From the NCBI GenBank assembly GCA_030141605.1, contig JAQGDQ010000941.1:1-64000 (forward strand): 64,000 nt of DNA, in the 5' to 3' direction. Below are positions 12,701-21,264 of this stretch, piece by piece. A program made the translations under genes and the position numbers. The notes beneath the pieces are model-generated. The model worked only from the letters and a program-made list of their open reading frames with translations, did not search any database and had not been told where the DNA came from. Positions within the stretch are counted from its first letter, which is position 1, and every line of letters starts with the position of its first letter. The stretch comes from Tubiluchus corallicola. Lineage: Eukaryota > Priapulida > Priapulimorpha > Priapulimorphida > Tubiluchidae.

Positions 12701-15700
12701 TAAAAATCAGGAAATGATTTTCGCATTTTCCTATCAGTTTGTTTTAAACATGAAATTTGTGTTAGAATTTCCACTAGTTGAACTTCAAACATATTTGAAC
12801 ATTTGAACACTTGGCAATGGAAAGTTGACTTTTCCTTGAAATTTTTAACTAACTTCTTACTAACCATTTCTGCGTTTATTTCACTTTGATAGGGTCAGCT
12901 GGCTGTGTTAACTTCTTAACTCTTTGCTTGAGGCTTATTAATCTTTTTGAATCATGAATACCTTCTTTCTGATTTTATTTCTTTATCCAGTTTTTTTTAT
13001 TATACAGATAGTTCTTTGCTAGGGGATGGTACAGGAAGAACAACTAATAGTACTGAACAATTTGTAGGAAGAACAACTAATAGTACAGAACAATTTGTAA
13101 GAAGAACAACTAATAGTGCAGAACAATTTATAAGAAGAACAACTAATAGTGCAGAGCAATTTATAACAAGAACAACTAATAGTGCAGAACAATTTATAAG
13201 AAGAACAACTAATAGTACAGAACAATTTATAAGAAGAACAACTAATAGTGCAGAGCAATTTATAAGAAGAACAACTAATAGTACAGAACAATTTATAAGA
13301 AGAACAACTAATAGTGCAGAGCAATTTATAAGAAGAACAACTAATAGTGCAGAACAATTTATAAGAAGAACAACTAATAGTGCAGAACAATTTATAAGAA
13401 GAACAACTAATAGTGCAGAGCAATTTATAAGAAGAACAACTAATAGTACAGAACAATTTATAAGAAGAACAACTAATAGTACAGAACAATTTATAAGAAG
13501 AACAACTAATAGTGCAGAGCAATTTATAAGAACAACTAATAGTACAGAACAATTTATAAGAAGAACAACTAATAGTACAGAACAATTTATAAGAAGAACA
13601 ACTAATAGTGCAGAGCAATTTATAAGAAGAACAACTACTAGTACAGAACAATTTATAAGAAGAACAACTAATAGTGCAGAGCAATTTATAAGAAGAACAA
13701 CTAATAGTGCAGAACAATTTATAAGAAGAACAACTAATAGTGCAGAACAATTTATAAGAAGAACAACTAATAGTGCAGAGCAATTTATAAGAACAACTAA
13801 TAGTACAGAACAATTTATAAGAAGAACAACTAATAGTACAGAACAATTTATAAGAAGAACAACTAATAGTGCAGAGCAATTTATAAGAAGAACAACTAAT
13901 AGTACAGAACAATTTATAAGAAGAACAACTAATAGTACAGAGCAATTTATAAGAAGAACATCTAATAGTGCAGAACAATTTATAAGAAGAACAACTAATA
14001 GTGCAGAACAATTTATAAGAAGAACAACTAATAGTACAGAACAATTTATAAAAAGAACATCTAATAGTGCAGAGCAATTTATAAGAACAACTAATAGTGC
14101 AGAGCAATTTATAAGAAGAACAACTAATAGTGCAGAGCAATTTATAAGAAGAACAACTAATAGTGCAGAGCAATTTATAAGAAGAACAACTAATAGTGCA
14201 GAGCAATTTATAAGAAGAACAACTAATAGTGCAGAGCAATTTATAAGAAGAACAACTAATAGTACAGAACAATTTATAAGAAGAACAACTAATAGTACAG
14301 AACAATTTATAAAAAGAACATCTAATAGTGCAGAGCAATTTATAAGAAGAACAACTAATAGTACAGAACAATTTATAAGAAGAACAACCAATAGTACAGA
14401 ACAATTTATAAAAAGAACATCTAATAGTGCAGAGCAATTTATAAGAAGAACAACTAATAGTGCAGAGCAATTTATAAGAAGAACAACTAATAGTGCAGAG
14501 CAATTTATAAGAAGAACAACTAATAGTGCAGAGCAATTTATAAGAAGAACAACTAATAGTGCAGAGCAATTTATAAGAAGAACAACTAATAGTACAGAAC
14601 AATTTATAAGAAGAACAACTAATAGTACAGAGCAATTTATAAGAAGAACATCTAATAGTGCAGAACAATTTATAAGAAGAACAACTTCTTATACACACAC
14701 CTTTCAAAGCTTGCAATCTTAAGCAGTAAGATTGGAGCAGTGAACGCGAACACACTGGGACGAATTGTTCGATTGAAGTGAATTGTATATTCACCGGACC
14801 TCAAGCCGACATTGAACCCTCCCTGCCTGAAAACTGCCCTACAAGACAATAAATTATGATGAATTAAAAATCATCAAGAAAACCTATGTGGCGGATTACC
14901 GTATTTTCCCGTGTATAAGAGACCCTTGTGTATAAGAGACCCCTTCAATTTTTAGGCAAAAATTCTGGAAAAAAGTTTTTTGGTAATGAATAACTTTATT
15001 CATCATAGAAATCATTAAATTCCTCATCACTCTCATCAAAAATATCAACTGCAATTCCAGCCAGTATATCATCATCAGAGGAGTCACTCTGCTCAAAAAT
15101 GGCATTGTCCTCTGTGCCGTCCATGGCATTGGAGATGCCACACTTCTTGAAAGATTTAATAATGACCTCTGGCTTTACACCATTCCATGCCTTGAGGACC
15201 CAGCTGCAGACTTCTCCAAGGGTTGGCTTTCTTATCTTGCCAGTTGGTGTCAGATTGGAGTCGGCATCTTGCATCCACTTCGTGATTAATATTAATAATT
15301 TTATCATTAGAATTTAGCCATGGAGAAGATTTATTGAAAGGAAACTATAATTATTCGAAATAAAACAGTTGTAGAGCACTTATTTCTTTAAAATCATTAG
15401 TGTCACAATTTATGCATCTGATTGAAAAGACTTACTCCCGTGTATAAGAGACCCCCTATTTTTAAAGTGAAAATTCTGAGCAAAAAAGGGTCTCTTATAC
15501 ACGGGAAAATACGGTAGTTGCCCCATATTGCTACTTTCATTTCCTAGCATAACGGCCTTTCTAGTGAAAATATGATACTTTGTGTGACACTTACAACATT
15601 TTCTGCACATCTAACAACTTGAAAACAAGAAACGAATTTTGGGAAAAATCACAATTCCCATTTTTTGCTTTTTTATTGCTTTTACGAGTGTGCCCAGTTG

Positions 15701-18700
15701 CAAAGTTGTTTATTTAAAATTTTTATTTTTCAGTTGTTACACGTCTTATTAACATAGCTAATTCGTGGCTCATAACAAGTGATTTGGTTCTTGATTGTGA
15801 CTTGCAAAATGTGTGACGTTGCGTCAATTTTACCTCCTTAAACCTGTATAAGTAGCTAAAATGGCGAAAGAATTGCCGTTACCGTTTTGCCATTTTTTTA
15901 CCATTTTAGCTTTTTATCTGATCATTTTTTATGTTGTGCATTTTGTGTGTTCGCATAAATACCATTAATTACAATATATTTTTTACAATCATTACTTCTT
16001 TCAATTTAAAAAAAGTTAAAATGAAATTAGCATTTCACTTTGTTAAAATTTTATACTGGTAGAATTTACACTGTCAAAATGTCCTACAGTCAAACTTGTA
16101 CAGTTGAACCTTGTTATAACATCCAATCCCTTTCTAAAGTCAAACTCGCTTAAACCTTAATTTCTAACAAAACAAAATATCTTTATTTGCATGGATGTGT
16201 TGGTATTAATGCACCTTGTTGTAATGTCAAACTCGCTGTAATGGCAACTGTTTTGCAGGCTCAAGCTTGACTGTGAGCAATTTGAATAATTAGTAGTTTA
16301 ATAAGTAGCTAATAATTGCTAATTTCTTAATAATGGCAGATTTACGGCTTTTGTAACAGGGGCGGAACTAGGGGGGAGCGAGGGGATGCCCCCTCTTGTC
16401 AAAATTTGCGCCCCCCTGCAAAATCGGACAAATAATTTTTTTGCAGTGAAAATTGCAGTTTGCGTGTAATCATTTTCAATATGAATTAGAATTAGGTAAA
16501 AAAATGTTTGGTAGCTTCAGTGTATTATTTTCTTAAAACTTGTGTGTGATAAATTTCTGTAAATAACAATTTAGTTAGAGGCACATTAATAACGTTAGGT
16601 TAACTGAGCGTTAATTTTCTCATTATTGCTCTGTCCGCTACGCCGTCCTACACACATGCTAATTATAGGCCTGCATGCAGTATAAAAGGGGTTAAAAATT
16701 GGCTTAACCATTATTTAACCACTTCGGATACCTCACCCCCCCAGAAAATTTTTGCGCCCCCCCCCCTGCTTGCCACATCTAGTTCCGGCCCTGTTTTGTA
16801 ACAATAGAAATTTTACAAAAAAAACTTCCTTTTATTGCCAGTGAACAAGAAAAAATTTCATTTGTGTATGACGTGGTCAGTCTGAATTCTTACCTATGTC
16901 TGATTGAAGGTAGGTTTTCTTAAGTTTTGAAATTTTGTTGATTTTGTTTTCAGGTGTACAGGTTAGAAAAAGAAGAAGATGGAGTGGTCCTTGATCCACT
17001 GCGGGCAGTTTATGTCATTAAGGGCGTAACGGCGCACGAGCTTTGCCATTACTTCTGGGACATGGACGTTCGACTAGACTGGGACAGTATGTTACATGCT
17101 TTACTATTTGTCCAGACTGGGACAGTATGTTACATGCTTTACTATTTGTCTAGACTGGGACAGTATGTTACATGCTTTACTATTTGTCCAGACTGGGACA
17201 GTATGTTACATGCTTTACTATTTGTCCAGACTGGGACAGTATGTTACATGCTTTACTATTTGTCCAGACTGGGACAGTATGTTACATGCTTTACTATTTG
17301 TCCAGACTGTTACAGTATGTTACATGCTTTACTATTTGTCCAGACTGGGACAGTATGTTACATGCTTTACTATTTGTCCAGACTGGGACAGTATGTTACA
17401 TGCTTTACTATTTGTCCAGACTGGGACAGTATGTTACATGCTTTACTATTTGTCCAGACTGGGACAGTATGTTACATGCTTTACTTATTTACCTAGTTGT
17501 AGTCATCCACTTATATGGCTTAGCCGTTCATATACACTGTTGTGTTTTGTTTCTCTCGGAAGGCTCGTAGAGAAAACCAGCAAACACATCGTCAAATTAA
17601 ACTACTTTATTATGCGAGAATTCTACAACACAAAAGTATGAAGGAACGCGAAATGATTACAGTAAACGTGAAAATATGGAAAACGTTTGCGTGTATCTGA
17701 AAATACAAGTGTACAAGAGAATGTGTAAGTGGCGTCCATGCGAATCCGCGTGTCAGCGGCCAGCTTCGCTTTATGTAGCGTGCCAGAGAACAGACGATTA
17801 TTCTATTATGCTATGGAACATTCAGGGATGATACCCGGAATTCCGAGTTTTTGAAAGACCAGTAGCGCCATTTTTGTAAATCGCGTTAATTCGTTGAGAA
17901 AATTTTTACGGACCCAGTACATTATTTCACAAGCTGACCGTTAGGTGGCAGGCCGTCACTTTGTTTACATCACGTACGTCAGTGTAACCACGTGTAGATC
18001 TCTATGTATAAAAATATAGAATCAATTGTGCGGAGTTATTTGAGTCAATTGCAGACAGTTTTTATATACTTTTGCATAGGAGTGGCCAGTATTTAGGTGT
18101 TTTTGAGACAATTAGGTATCATGTATTCTTGATAGTTGGGTTTTTTAAATTATGCATGAAACAAGGTAATTGATATTTTAAGTCCACTTAGAGGCTCTCT
18201 ATGGTCACAAAATTGCAGTTTGTTGCTGTCTCCAAGGAGGCTTCACGCCTTTGAACCCCATTGAGGGAGGCTTCAGAGTTTTCAGAGTTTTTTGCAATTT
18301 GTCATTCTCATCCCTGGGAACATTCTACAATGTTCTATTTAATTCTAATAGATGCCAGTGATTTCCACAACATAGTCTCTCTACCATGGTTAGCCAGTCA
18401 AAGGAACCACAAACCTGTCAAGGCAGCTCATATCGTTTACTCTATACGTAACACTTCGAAGGTTTCTTTTGATGATTAAAGGCCTGGGGCAAAAAGAAAT
18501 TCCTGATAGGTTGCTAAAACTCTCACATGGACGACCACCATACGTATTGGAAGTAGATATTCTTTTTTTTTCATCAACTCAGTGCTGTATTATGATTCTA
18601 ATCAGCAATTGAATGCAAGACCTTGGGGTTGGAATTTTCCCGCTCTCCCATTTCAGTTACACGTTCAGCACGGCACAGCGGGACGTGAATTGTCATCTTA

Positions 18701-21128
18701 TAACACACAACAGCTTCATCTGTATCCAAGTCATAGTAAATAGTAGGGTTGCCGTTTTATGCTGTGCATGCTGCAGGTTTTATGCTGTACATGCTGCGGG
18801 TTTTATGCTGTACATGCTGCAGGTTTTATGTTGTACATACTGTACATGCTACAGGTTTTATGCTGTACATGCTGCTTGTTTTATGCTGTAAATGCTGCAG
18901 GTTTTATGCTGTATGTGCTGTACATGCTGCAGGTTTTATGTTGTACATACTGTACATGCTACAGGTTTTATGCTGTACATACTGTACATGCTGCTTGTTT
19001 TATGCTGTACATGCTGCAGGTTTTATGCTGTACATACTGTTCATGCTGCAGGTTTTCCGTTGTTTCAGCTACGCTAGAGTTCGCTCGCGTCGTAGAAACT
19101 CTCGGTTCTGACACGGTAATCGATCACCAGCAACACAAGAGGGTGTGGCCAGCCACCACCCGCGACGCCCTCTTCTGGTCACACATACGACAGTTTCGCG
19201 ACGAGGAGAATAACGACGCTCTTCCATTGTGGATAACCTGCAATTATTCAACGGAGCATCCCAGCTGCCCGGTACTTTTTGTTTTTAGCTTATTTCCAAG
19301 AAGCTATTAATGATACATTGTTACATACATTATAATACAATGTTCTACTACTATGAAACAAAACAAAAATTGTAGTGGGTGGTAATTTCAATATTTTTAA
19401 GTGTAAATTAAAGTACATTGAAAGTTGTTTAAGTTATTTAAGTTTTATTTGTGGTTTCTCCATCACAAGAAGACTGTAACTTTGTTGCAAATTTGCAAAC
19501 ATGTATGTATGATTTACGTATGCTCTCTAAACATATTTTTACAATACATTATAAGTGAATCAATGAATCAAGTGAACTTAGAGTGTCGCGAAGTTCGTCT
19601 TAATTGCTTCGCGTTGATTAACTTGACTTTTAAATATTACATTGTGTCTTCTTGCTCATTTTTTCATCTCATTCCCTCCCTTTTTTAGGCTTGTTACAAC
19701 ATTGAAATAGCTTAAATTTCCCTCTAATCTTACTGTACTTATTTGCTTCTGAATGACCTTTTACATTAATAGTGTTCTAGTTATCTGTACTTAAGCTGTG
19801 TAAGACAGTTCTACCTTGAACATTTAGACCTGTGGGCTTACCCAGGCTAATTGTTCCACTGTGTTTTAGTATAGTGGTATTTTAGTACTGATAATTATGT
19901 TATTTGATTCTGTCATTCTACCTGCTAGTATAGTTGTTATAATATAATTCCTCGTGACTTGTTAATGATTGTTTTTTTATTATTTGATTGAAAAAGCTAA
20001 TAGGCTTAATAATTGTTGGCAAGGTTTAATTTCAGTAACGGCTCTCCCACCTATTTCATTGCCCACAGAGAGTCATCTAGTTTTTCCATCCATTGATTCA
20101 TAAAGGAACTTTACATTTGTTTTGTATGACATTCTTATAGATGTTGAAGTGCATTCGTATCAGAATGAACGTGGCAATGATCTGCCAGACAACGCTCGAG
20201 TCACCTGATGCACAACTGTCACGGGACGACATCACCACAAAGATCACTTACACAGCCGATGGTAGGTAAACATTTTATCAGCAACATGAAGAAATAGTTT
20301 CTTAAAAACAACCTGTGATGATGTATTTACCTGTTGTGGGATGTGAGGTGGGCCATTTATCATATAGATCAGGGGTGTGCAAATTGCGGCACGCGGGCCA
20401 CTTGTGGCCCTCCGAGAGAATTTGTGCAGCCCTCGAAGAGATTTGTCAACCTAATGGAAGTGCGGCCGGGGCGATTAATTGAGTGTATCCAGCTGAAGTC
20501 CGTGCCAAGATCCCAAAGATAGTGCGGGTAGTTTTTTCTACTAGATCGGATGCCATTAACCCTTACAAGACGGTTGTAGCTTAATGTCACTTTACTACAC
20601 AGACTGTGTGATACACATTACTAATATGCATTGTAATGAAATTACCACTATCTGTCCTGAAAGTAGAAATATATGGTTTGTAATATAAATTTTAATAACT
20701 TCTAAAATAGTTTCTTGAGTGTGGTAGTAATGATGTACGCAGGTCGGATGCAAAAAAATCGTTATTAGGTCTTTCTGTACTTGGCTCCTTGATCAAACTG
20801 CCTGTGGCCTGCAGGAATTGCGGGAAAGTTTAATGTGGCCCGGCTAGTCAGATAATTTGCACACCCCTGATGTTCGATTAATCTGAGATGTAAATCGATT
20901 AGGTAATTTGGGACGCATGAAAATCGCGTGTTTACGTTGCTGAGAAACCTTTGCAGTTTATACATTTGAAGTATTTGTATCCATTTTGTTTTCATTACAG
21001 TTCATCCGGGTGGATGGGCTCCGTCGTCCGTCCTGCGGGCGGTTTACAAGCGGGAGTATCCCCGTTTTCTCAAACGTTTCACTCAGTTCGTCCGGGATCG
21101 TACGGAATCGAAACCCATCATGCTGTGA
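1427..21128 (+). CDS. CERT1: Ceramide transfer protein CERT (STARD11), 3' thirteen exons; 5' part outside window
   Basis: CERT moves ceramide from the ER to the trans-Golgi at membrane contact sites for sphingomyelin synthesis. About 515 residues can be assembled from thirteen exons, all with AG/GT borders and phases that close at every junction. In order they give the end of the PH domain ([14 protein letters not shown]), a serine-repeat motif after SLRRHGS, a coiled segment ([17 protein letters not shown]), a middle region ([18 protein letters not shown]), an FFAT motif (EFYDAID) for ER VAP proteins, and a full START domain ending [19 protein letters not shown]-stop. Compared with human CERT from memory, the START ligand residues Arg442, Gln467 and Asn504 are kept and Glu446 is Asp. 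The 5' exons (most of the PH domain) lie left of the window. Identity rests on long collinear similarity and is nearly certain; exon edges are inferred from splice consensus and phase. Confidence 0.95.
2065..2505 (+). mobile_element. Old dispersed repeat, family A copy 1
   Basis: Similar base by base to the reverse complement of about 21265-21672, sharing TTACCTGCTGGAAAGACT, CATCTAACGGTCATC-like and AAAAAGGCAGTA segments. A third broken copy lies near 25140-25225 and 25850-25920. No termini are recognised, so the class is unknown; transposon origin is inferred from dispersal only. Confidence 0.55.
2820..2955 (+). CDS. CERT1: CERT exon: coiled segment [21 protein letters not shown]
   Basis: After a TTTCAG acceptor the translation runs [20 protein letters not shown] and on to [15 protein letters not shown], collinear with the segment that follows the serine-repeat motif in human CERT. 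It enters in phase 0 and leaves one base before a GTATGT donor. Confidence 0.93.
3327..3401 (+). CDS. CERT1: CERT exon: acidic linker
   Basis: A short exon between a CGTAG acceptor and a GTAAAG donor reads [20 protein letters not shown] then NDSK. The split codons at both ends close in frame with the exons on either side. The acidic composition suits the CERT linker, but there is little residue-level similarity, so the call rests on phase and position. A TA microsatellite starts a few bases after the donor. Confidence 0.75.
3405..3750. repeat. TA and GT microsatellites with repeated AGTGTTAACATCTAAC
   Basis: Alternating (TA)n and (GT)n runs directly after a CERT donor. The 16-bp segment GAAGTGTTAACATCTAAC-like recurs between runs, so the block has been locally duplicated. 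Confidence 0.9.
3930..4062 (-). mobile_element. 5S-rRNA-derived SINE fragment, copy 1
   Basis: On the - strand AAGTTAAGCAAC..TTGGTTGATAAATGGATGG-like sequence follows the internal promoter region of 5S rRNA, then a tail (AGAGGATTATCG) shared with copy 2 at 34000. The shared non-5S tail marks a SINE rather than a 5S gene. Confidence 0.55.
4124..4296 (+). CDS. CERT1: CERT exon: middle region [18 protein letters not shown]
   Basis: In the correct frame, which is not that of the longest ORF here, the exon reads [20 protein letters not shown] then [21 protein letters not shown]. This matches the strongly conserved human CERT stretch before the FFAT motif. It enters with two bases and leaves in phase 0 at GTGAGA. 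Confidence 0.93.
4395..4745. mobile_element. Dispersed repeat family B, copy 1
   Basis: Shares CCTATGCAGACTTGCACAGG, TCACTGGACCATACAATTAT and ATAGATGGCAGCAC with 11940-12535. Class unknown. This copy has a single GCACTGAACATTGAG where copy 2 has a long tandem array. Confidence 0.6.
5480..5600 (-). mobile_element. tRNA-like sequence, probably a tRNA-derived SINE
   Basis: On the - strand TGGTCTAGTGG (A-box-like) is followed by a GCA-type anticodon loop and TCTGGTTCTAATCCAG (B box and T-arm). The acceptor arms do not pair, so it is not an intact tRNA. Similar remnants lie near 5705-5760 (+), 10385-10450 (-), 35235-35295 (-) and 40676-40735 (+). Confidence 0.45.
5979..6484. repeat. 46-bp minisatellite, about 11 units
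   Basis: Unit TGAACTTTCTTGACTTTTGT TAACGTCTGTAAGTGCAGTGATTTGT. Each unit contains GTAAGT followed by GCAG. The array ends eight bases before the acceptor of the CERT exon at 6493. Confidence 0.96.
6493..6600 (+). CDS. CERT1: CERT exon: coiled segment ending FGGPDYE
   Basis: Thirty-six codons, [20 protein letters not shown] to FGGPDYE, phase 0 at both ends. FGGPDYE is also found in human CERT just before the FFAT exon. The acceptor lies directly behind the last unit of a 46-bp minisatellite. Confidence 0.92.
6601..7376. other. CERT intron, no feature seen
   Basis: Unique AT-rich sequence without coding or repeat signal. Confidence 0.5.
7377..7566. repeat. Three tandem units of about 64 bp
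   Basis: GAAGCCAGTTGAAATTC..TTAGCAGTACCC..CCACATC..TTATTGATTTTT repeated three times with few changes. Confidence 0.9.
7718..7804 (+). CDS. CERT1: CERT exon: FFAT motif
   Basis: Twenty-nine codons, phase 0 at both ends, containing [22 protein letters not shown] fits the FFAT consensus EFFDAxE with Phe to Tyr and Glu to Asp, both conservative. FFAT binds VAP proteins on the ER and makes CERT a contact-site protein. Confidence 0.93.
7932..8022. repeat. Short 41-bp tandem repeat
   Basis: GTAGTGTACATGTGTAGTCT GTCTGAAAAGTCTGA repeated just over twice. Confidence 0.85.
8395..9255. repeat. Minisatellite of CTTGCAAAGCCGTTCACACTTGCGAGAA type
   Basis: About 20 units in two length classes: roughly 62 bp with GGGTTTTCTCTTAGAGAGAA in the left part, then about 41 bp. 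It ends some 40 bp before the CERT exon at 9294. Confidence 0.93.
9294..9380 (+). CDS. CERT1: CERT exon: variable linker before START
   Basis: Twenty-nine codons, phase 0, between a TTGCAG acceptor and a GTAAAT donor: [20 protein letters not shown] then PSEHRLSAE. This is the poorly conserved linker between FFAT and START, so the call rests on splice sites, phase and position. Minisatellites lie on both sides. Confidence 0.75.
9416..9865. repeat. 34-bp minisatellite, about 13 units
   Basis: Unit CTGTAAATTGGAGTCCATCA CTCAGTACCGTGGC with A/G and C/T variants; begins 35 bp after a CERT donor. Confidence 0.96.
9982..10080 (+). CDS. CERT1: CERT exon: START domain N-terminus
   Basis: [20 protein letters not shown] through [12 protein letters not shown] aligns with the first helix and strand of the human CERT START domain (VEEMVQNH.. 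to EEGEMK). Phase 0 at both ends, donor GTGACT. Confidence 0.9.
10651..10692 (+). CDS. Candidate extra CERT exon ([14 protein letters not shown]), cassette or decayed duplicate
   Basis: A strong acceptor (CTTTTTCAACTCTCAG) precedes GTTTACAGG, nearly the same nine bases that begin the constitutive exon at 16954 (GTGTACAGG). The segment reads [14 protein letters not shown] and reaches a GTAGAT donor in phase 0. Splicing it in would add 14 residues inside START; reading through would end a few codons later. Human CERT has no such insert. It could be a mutually exclusive exon, a dead duplicate or coincidence. Confidence 0.35.
10836..11445. mobile_element. Degenerate pogo-like MITE fragments
   Basis: TACTGTATATACTTATGTAC AAGTCGA at the left and CATAAGTATAAGTCGACCCC near 11394 resemble the ends of short pogo/mariner-type elements. 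Borders are uncertain and no full inverted pair is seen. Confidence 0.35.
11450..11705. mobile_element. MITE family CAGTAAGTCCTCGCTTAACGAC, copy 1
   Basis: AAGTCCTCTGCTTAACGACT at one end and GTCGTTACGCGAGTACTTGC TG at the other are inverted. The inside (TTATATGATTTAAGCAGCAT, TATGGAAGTCTTGGCTTCGT) is shared with 49930-50149. Related ends lie at 46846-47052 and 50390-50440. TA flanks suggest a Tc1/mariner-pogo type. Confidence 0.6.
11940..12535. mobile_element. Dispersed repeat family B, copy 2, with internal minisatellite
   Basis: Same family as 4395-4745 on both sides of a tandem array at 12040-12332. Confidence 0.6.
12040..12332. repeat. Minisatellite of CCTGAACACTGAGAGTGAGAGAGTG
   Basis: About ten units alternating between 25 and 32 bp. 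It expands the CTGAACACTGAG point of the surrounding dispersed repeat. Long - strand frames here are repeat artefacts. Confidence 0.95.
13032..14684. repeat. 33-bp minisatellite, about 50 units, open in several frames
   Basis: Unit AGAAGAACAACTAATAGTGC AGAACAATTTATA with linked variants (GCAGAG/ACAGAA) and four 30-bp units lacking one AGA. Because units are 33 or 30 bp, frames stay open: 591 codons on + ([11 protein letters not shown] repeats) and 591 on -. It is inside a CERT intron, has no flanking coding sequence, and looks like a minisatellite rather than a gene. Confidence 0.93.
14899..15514 (-). mobile_element. pogo/Tigger-type element, internally deleted
   Basis: Inverted ends CCGTATTTTCCCGTGTATAA..GGGTCTCTTATACACGGGAAAATACGG flanked by TA. 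The inside keeps only the end of a transposase on the - strand (see separate entry). Confidence 0.8.
14996..15307 (-). pseudogene. C-terminal remnant of a pogo-like transposase
   Basis: About 100 codons containing [20 protein letters not shown] and [17 protein letters not shown] followed by an acidic Ser/Asp tail. This pattern is typical of the C-terminus of pogo/Tigger DDE transposases. The DNA-binding and DDE catalytic parts are missing, so it cannot encode active transposase. Recognised from family memory. Confidence 0.6.
15517..16356. other. CERT intron, no feature seen
   Basis: AT-rich unique sequence; no coding or clear repeat signal. Confidence 0.5.
16357..16793. mobile_element. hAT-type MITE (CAGGGGCGGAACTAG ends)
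   Basis: Ends CAGGGGCGGAACTAG and CTAGTTCCGGCCCTG are inverted, and the 8-bp sequence TTTTGTAA stands directly on both sides. An 8-bp target duplication and CAGGG ends mark the hAT superfamily. No transposase inside. Confidence 0.88.
16954..17086 (+). CDS. CERT1: CERT exon: START core [18 protein letters not shown]
   Basis: [20 protein letters not shown] then [20 protein letters not shown] aligns residue for residue with the human START core and keeps the ligand Arg (human Arg442). The acceptor is TTTTCAG. The exon leaves one base before a GTATGT donor, and its last bases plus that donor are repeated downstream as a 38-bp minisatellite. Confidence 0.94.
17076..17485. repeat. 38-bp minisatellite made of exon end plus splice donor, 11 units
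   Basis: Unit AGACTGGGACAGTATGTTAC ATGCTTTACTATTTGTCC. The first unit contains the true last bases of the CERT exon and its GTATGT donor; ten more copies follow in the intron, one with GACTGTTACA. Confidence 0.97.
17490..18755. other. CERT intron, no feature seen
   Basis: Unique sequence; small ORFs show no recognisable domain. Confidence 0.5.
18757..19052. repeat. Minisatellite of CTGTACATGCTGCAGGTTTTATG
   Basis: About twelve units of 25 bp or longer with ATACTGTACATG insertions. Each full unit holds CTGCAG followed by GTTTT, acceptor-like, and the array stops 16 bp before the real acceptor of the CERT exon at 19069. Confidence 0.94.
19069..19271 (+). CDS. CERT1: CERT exon: START ceramide-binding segment
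   Basis: [11 protein letters not shown].. then [17 protein letters not shown] and [12 protein letters not shown] match human CERT and contain the equivalents of Gln467 (QHKRVW) and Asn504 (TCNYS). The first two bases complete a Thr codon from the previous exon. The acceptor is GTTTCAG, sixteen bases beyond a 25-bp minisatellite. Confidence 0.94.
19272..20140. other. CERT intron, no feature seen
   Basis: AT-rich; the T-rich tract at the right edge is the acceptor. Confidence 0.5.
20141..20261 (+). CDS. CERT1: CERT exon: [14 protein letters not shown] segment
   Basis: [20 protein letters not shown] followed by [14 protein letters not shown], collinear with human [29 protein letters not shown]. 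Leaves one base before a GTAGGT donor. Confidence 0.94.
20370..20869. mobile_element. hAT MITE family 1 (CAGGGGTGTGCAAATT), copy 1
   Basis: Ends CAGGGGTGTGCAAATTG and GATAATTTGCACACCCCTG are inverted. The body (GAGAATTTGTG, AGTGCGGCC, ATTAACCCTTACAAGACGG) is shared with three other copies in the window. Its flanking octamers no longer match, so this is an old or rearranged insertion. It sits in the last CERT intron. Confidence 0.85.
21001..21128 (+). CDS. CERT1: CERT terminal coding exon with stop
   Basis: After TTCATTACAG the exon reads [20 protein letters not shown] then [20 protein letters not shown] and ML-stop, matching the human C-terminus (NPGGWAPASVLRAV..GKPILF). Its length and end agree with the family. 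No clear AATAAA is visible close behind the stop. Confidence 0.95.
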
Positions 21129-21264
21129 GCGTCCCGGAGATTTCATTATTCCGGATGTTGCCTCGTTGTCGTAATTTTGTCGGATCGTTCGATGTAACTT
21201 GAAACATCGTTTGAAGAATTAGCAACGGGTGATTTGATGTTAAAGTACAAGATAACCTTTCATA
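21129..21264. other. CERT 3' UTR / downstream region
   Basis: Directly behind the stop; no canonical AATAAA close by. Confidence 0.4.

Noticed and set aside
12947-14722. 591-codon + strand frame and matching long - strand frames
   Set aside because: They are a 33-bp minisatellite inside a CERT intron; both strands are open because units are multiples of three. No domain or flanking exon.
16954-17641. Three overlapping 130-180-codon frames
   Set aside because: Only the first 44 codons are a real exon; the rest is the 38-bp array read in three frames.
18613-19310. Cys-rich frames resembling a secreted repeat protein
   Set aside because: The 25-bp minisatellite in three frames; only 19069-19271 is coding, as the CERT START exon.
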